A DNA stretch of 64,000 bases. Source: Limnohabitans sp. MORI2. Lineage in GTDB: Bacteria > Pseudomonadota > Gammaproteobacteria > Burkholderiales > Burkholderiaceae_C. The stretch lies in NCBI RefSeq assembly GCF_027925025.1, contig NZ_AP027058.1, positions 1,736,001-1,800,000 of the forward strand, written 5' to 3'. Each line of letters opens with the position of its first letter. Position 1 is the stretch's first letter. Shown here piece after piece: positions 61,820 to 64,000 of the stretch. The notes below the pieces were generated by a model. The model was not told where the DNA came from. It did not search any database and saw nothing but the letters and a program-made list of their open reading frames with translations. The position numbers were made by a program, and so were the translations under genes.

Positions 61820-62773
61820 TTAAATATCGGCTAATACGCGCACATGCGCTTCCACGCTGCGACTCAGCGAGCTCAAATCGTACCCGCCTTCGAGGCAAGA
61901 CACGATGCGCCCTTGTGCATGACGTGCGGCAATGTCGCGCAGCCGGTGGGTGATCCAAGCGTAGTCTTGCTCGACCAAGCCCATCTGCCCCATGTCGTCT
62001 TCGCGGTGCGCATCAAAACCCGCGCTGATGAAAATCATCTCAGGTTTGAATTCTTCAAGGCGGGGCACCCAATAGGTCTCAATCAACTCGCGAACCTCCA
62101 TGCCCTTGGTATATGCAGGCACAGGAATGTTCACCATATTGGCGGCAGGGTTCTCGGTGCCGCTGTGGGGATAAAACGGGTGCTGAAAAAAACTGACCAT
62201 CAACACGCGATCATCGCCACTCAAAATGTCTTCGGTGCCGTTGCCGTGGTGCACATCAAAGTCCACCACCGCAACACGCTTCAACCCGTGACGCTCCAGC
62301 GCGTACTTGGCCGCAATGGCGATGTTGTTGAAAAAGCAAAAGCCGCCTGCCTTGGCACGTTCTGCATGGTGCCCAGGTGGGCGAATCGCACAAAACGCAT
62401 TGCTCAATTCACCGGCAATCACAGCATCGGTGGCAGCCACCGCCGCGCCTGCTGACGCCAATGCGGCTTTCCAGGTGAAACTGTTGATGCTGGTGTCTGC
62501 ATCCAAGTGCCCGTAAGCGGGGCCACCTGCAGCCATGTCTTCTACCAATTGGTCGGAGAGCCCACGCAATGAGGCGATGTACATGCGGTCATGCGCCAGC
62601 TCAATGTCCGCCAACGGCGCTTCGGGCGCTTCCATGGGGGTCAGACCTAAATCGACGCCACTGATGAGCAATCGGTCTTGAATGGCGCTGAGCCGCTCGG
62701 GACATTCGGGATGTCCTTCACCCATCTCGTGCTTCAAGCACAGCGGGTGTGTGTAATAGCCTGTTTTACTCAT
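61820..62773 (-). CDS. Histone deacetylase-family protein (acetylpolyamine amidohydrolase-like)
   Basis: A 317-residue zinc amidohydrolase: RPPGHHAER, VDFDVHHGNGTEDIL, SAGFDAHREDDMG and LEGGYDLSSLSRSVEAHV give the Asp/His zinc and catalytic residues. Bacterial members deacetylate polyamines, acetoin-related or other small amides. Substrate unknown. It is divergent from mltB. Confidence 0.92.
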   Translation of the reverse strand: MSKTGYYTHPLCLKHEMGEGHPECPERLSAIQDRLLISGVDLGLTPMEAPEAPLADIELAHDRMYIASLRGLSDQLVEDMAAGGPAYGHLDADTSINSFTWKAALASAGAAVAATDAVIAGELSNAFCAIRPPGHHAERAKAGGFCFFNNIAIAAKYALERHGLKRVAVVDFDVHHGNGTEDILSGDDRVLMVSFFQHPFYPHSGTENPAANMVNIPVPAYTKGMEVRELIETYWVPRLEEFKPEMIFISAGFDAHREDDMGQMGLVEQDYAWITHRLRDIAARHAQGRIVSCLEGGYDLSSLSRSVEAHVRVLADI

Positions 62774-62871
62774 CGCGTGTCTGCCTCAATCTTCTTGAAG
62801 TCAGCTTACCATGTAGGCCTTGCTTTTTCCCTTGCAAATCCTGCGTGAAAACACATACAGCCCCGTTTCAT

Positions 62872-63999
62872 ATGGCTTTGCAGCCAACTCTTGCGTTACG
62901 TCAAATCACCACCGGCTTGTTGCTAATGGCTGCATTGACGGCGACCGCCTCCACCAAACCGCATGCGAAAGCTCACAAATCAGCCGCCCACAAAGTGGCT
63001 GCGCACAAAGCATCGACCAAAGGCCCGGCCTTTGGGAAAACGACAACAGCCTTAGCCCTGGCCGATGAGCTGGCCCAACAATACGACTTGCCCAAAACAT
63101 GGGTACGCGAACAAATCAGCCAAGCCCAGCACCTCAAAGGCGTGCCCAAAATGGTCATGCCGCCGTCTGTGCCTACCGCCAAAAACTGGCGCGCTTACCG
63201 CGAGCGTTTCATCGAAAGCCGCCGCATCGAGGCCGGCACACAGTTTTGGCAAACCTACCAAAGCGCCTTAGCCCGCGCCGAGCAAACCTATGGTGTTCCT
63301 GCCGAAATGGTGGTGGGCATCATCGGCGTCGAAACCTTTTACGGTCAAAACATGGGCAACTATCGCGTGCTTGATGCGCTGACCACCCTCACCCTCAACT
63401 TCCCCAGCGCACACCCACGCGCCGCTGAACGACAAGCGTTTTTCAAATCAGAGCTGGGGCACTTCTTGGTGCAAGCGCACAAGCAAGGCGATGCAAATGC
63501 CACCGGCAGTTTTGCAGGCGCCATGGGCTGGCCGCAGTTCATGCCATCGAGCATTGCCAAATTTGCGGTGGACTTTGATGGCGATGGCCGCATCGATTTG
63601 CGCAACAGCCCTGTAGACGCGATTGGTTCGGTGGCCAATTACTTCAAAGCCTTTGGTTGGCAAACGGGCATGCCCACGCACTACCCCGTCAGCTTTGATG
63701 AAGCGCGTTTGGATAAACCCACCTTGCTCGCGCCCGACATCTTGCCCTCATTCAGCGTGAGCAACTTCACTGCCAAAGGCGCGGTACTGGACGAACAAGC
63801 GCAAAAGCACAACGGACAACTGGCGTTGGTGGAGTTGTTCAATGGCGATGAGCCCCCCAGCTATGTGGCGGGCACCGATAACTTTTATGTGGTGACACGA
63901 TACAACTGGAGCAGTTACTACGCCCTAGCGGTGATTGAGTTGGGGCAAGCGGTGAAAGCAAATCGTGCGTTGACGTCTATCCAGTCCAGCGCACGCTAA
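62872..63999 (+). CDS. mltB: Membrane-bound lytic murein transglycosylase B
   Basis: A 375-residue GH103 lytic transglycosylase: signal peptide with TTGLLLMAALTATAS, then a Lys/His/Ala-rich linker, ISQAQHLKGVPKMVMPP, catalytic Glu in VGIIGVETFYGQNMGNYRVLDALTTL, and GAMGWPQFMPSSIAKFAVDFDGDG. It cuts peptidoglycan with formation of 1,6-anhydro-muramic ends. No lipobox cysteine is seen, so it may be soluble, unlike E. coli MltB. The stop is the last codon of the window (63997-63999). Confidence 0.94.
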   Translation: MALQPTLALRQITTGLLLMAALTATASTKPHAKAHKSAAHKVAAHKASTKGPAFGKTTTALALADELAQQYDLPKTWVREQISQAQHLKGVPKMVMPPSVPTAKNWRAYRERFIESRRIEAGTQFWQTYQSALARAEQTYGVPAEMVVGIIGVETFYGQNMGNYRVLDALTTLTLNFPSAHPRAAERQAFFKSELGHFLVQAHKQGDANATGSFAGAMGWPQFMPSSIAKFAVDFDGDGRIDLRNSPVDAIGSVANYFKAFGWQTGMPTHYPVSFDEARLDKPTLLAPDILPSFSVSNFTAKGAVLDEQAQKHNGQLALVELFNGDEPPSYVAGTDNFYVVTRYNWSSYYALAVIELGQAVKANRALTSIQSSAR

Positions 64000-64000
64000 A

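Noticed and set aside
1..63999. CRISPR array, prophage or insertion sequence
   Set aside because: No regularly spaced repeats, transposase, integrase or phage structural motifs were seen on either strand.

Overview
The window reads as chromosomal DNA of a betaproteobacterium, most likely a Comamonadaceae member of the Burkholderiales (Limnohabitans/Rhodoferax-like). The grounds are a Bug-type (TctC) binding protein, the order zapA then 6S RNA, a complete fnr/hemN/cbb3-oxidase block, ETF and acyl-CoA genes, and a cobalamin-uptake operon. No phage, insertion sequence or CRISPR array was seen. Genus is inference; family-level placement rests on gene content and general resemblance.

Left flank (1-6742): a truncated secreted transglutaminase-like protein, a TlpA-type thioredoxin, alaS, a succinate-semialdehyde dehydrogenase, a small winged-helix regulator, a tiny secreted protein with evenly spaced cysteines, and tRNA-Gly(CCC).

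Sulfosugar island (6769-23948): directly beside the tRNA lies a block of visibly lower GC. It encodes a sulfite exporter, flavin reductase, aldo/keto reductase and SsuD-like monooxygenase (the sulfo-SMO set for oxidative desulfonation of sulfoquinovose), a GntR regulator, a glycerol module (glpK, a DeoR/GlpR repressor, glpD), a Gfo/Idh/MocA-family protein, an alpha/beta hydrolase, a complete sugar ABC importer and a GH31 glycosidase. Read together: sulfoquinovosyl-glycerol is imported and cleaved to sulfoquinovose plus glycerol. The sugar is desulfonated to 6-oxo-glucose plus sulfite and reduced to glucose, sulfite is exported, and glycerol goes to dihydroxyacetone phosphate. The GH31 does not look like the classical YihQ/SmoI sulfoquinovosidase, so the NAD-dependent Gfo/Idh/MocA protein is a candidate for the actual glycoside-cleaving enzyme. 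This is the most interesting part of the window.

Central region (23988-35374): 3-oxoacid CoA-transferase (scoAB) divergent from a PAS-LuxR regulator across a large inverted repeat; AhpD-like and carboxymuconolactone-decarboxylase-like proteins; a thioesterase/SDR pair; ETF-ubiquinone oxidoreductase with an orphan gcvH; a LuxR regulator; a DUF3237 protein; a Bug protein; an aminotransferase; and nth.

Cobalamin region (35398-42608): one minus-strand operon under a cobalamin riboswitch: btuB, a signal-less BtuF-like protein, btuF, btuC, btuD, cobQ.

Microaerobic respiration block (42659-55052): zapB-like and zapA genes, 6S RNA, a second TSUP exporter, a DsbD_2/SafE membrane protein, hemN, fnr, fixH, ccoG, ccoP, ccoQ, ccoO, ccoN, ccoS, ccoI and uspA. 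Three FNR-type palindromes lie before hemN/fnr, ccoN and uspA. Those at hemN and ccoN sit at the exact class II distance from a -10 element.

Right flank (55102-63999): nitronate monooxygenase, a secreted hydrolase, a long acyl-CoA dehydrogenase followed by etfA and etfB (with a 16-bp palindrome upstream), an MscS channel, a histone-deacetylase-family protein and the lytic transglycosylase mltB.
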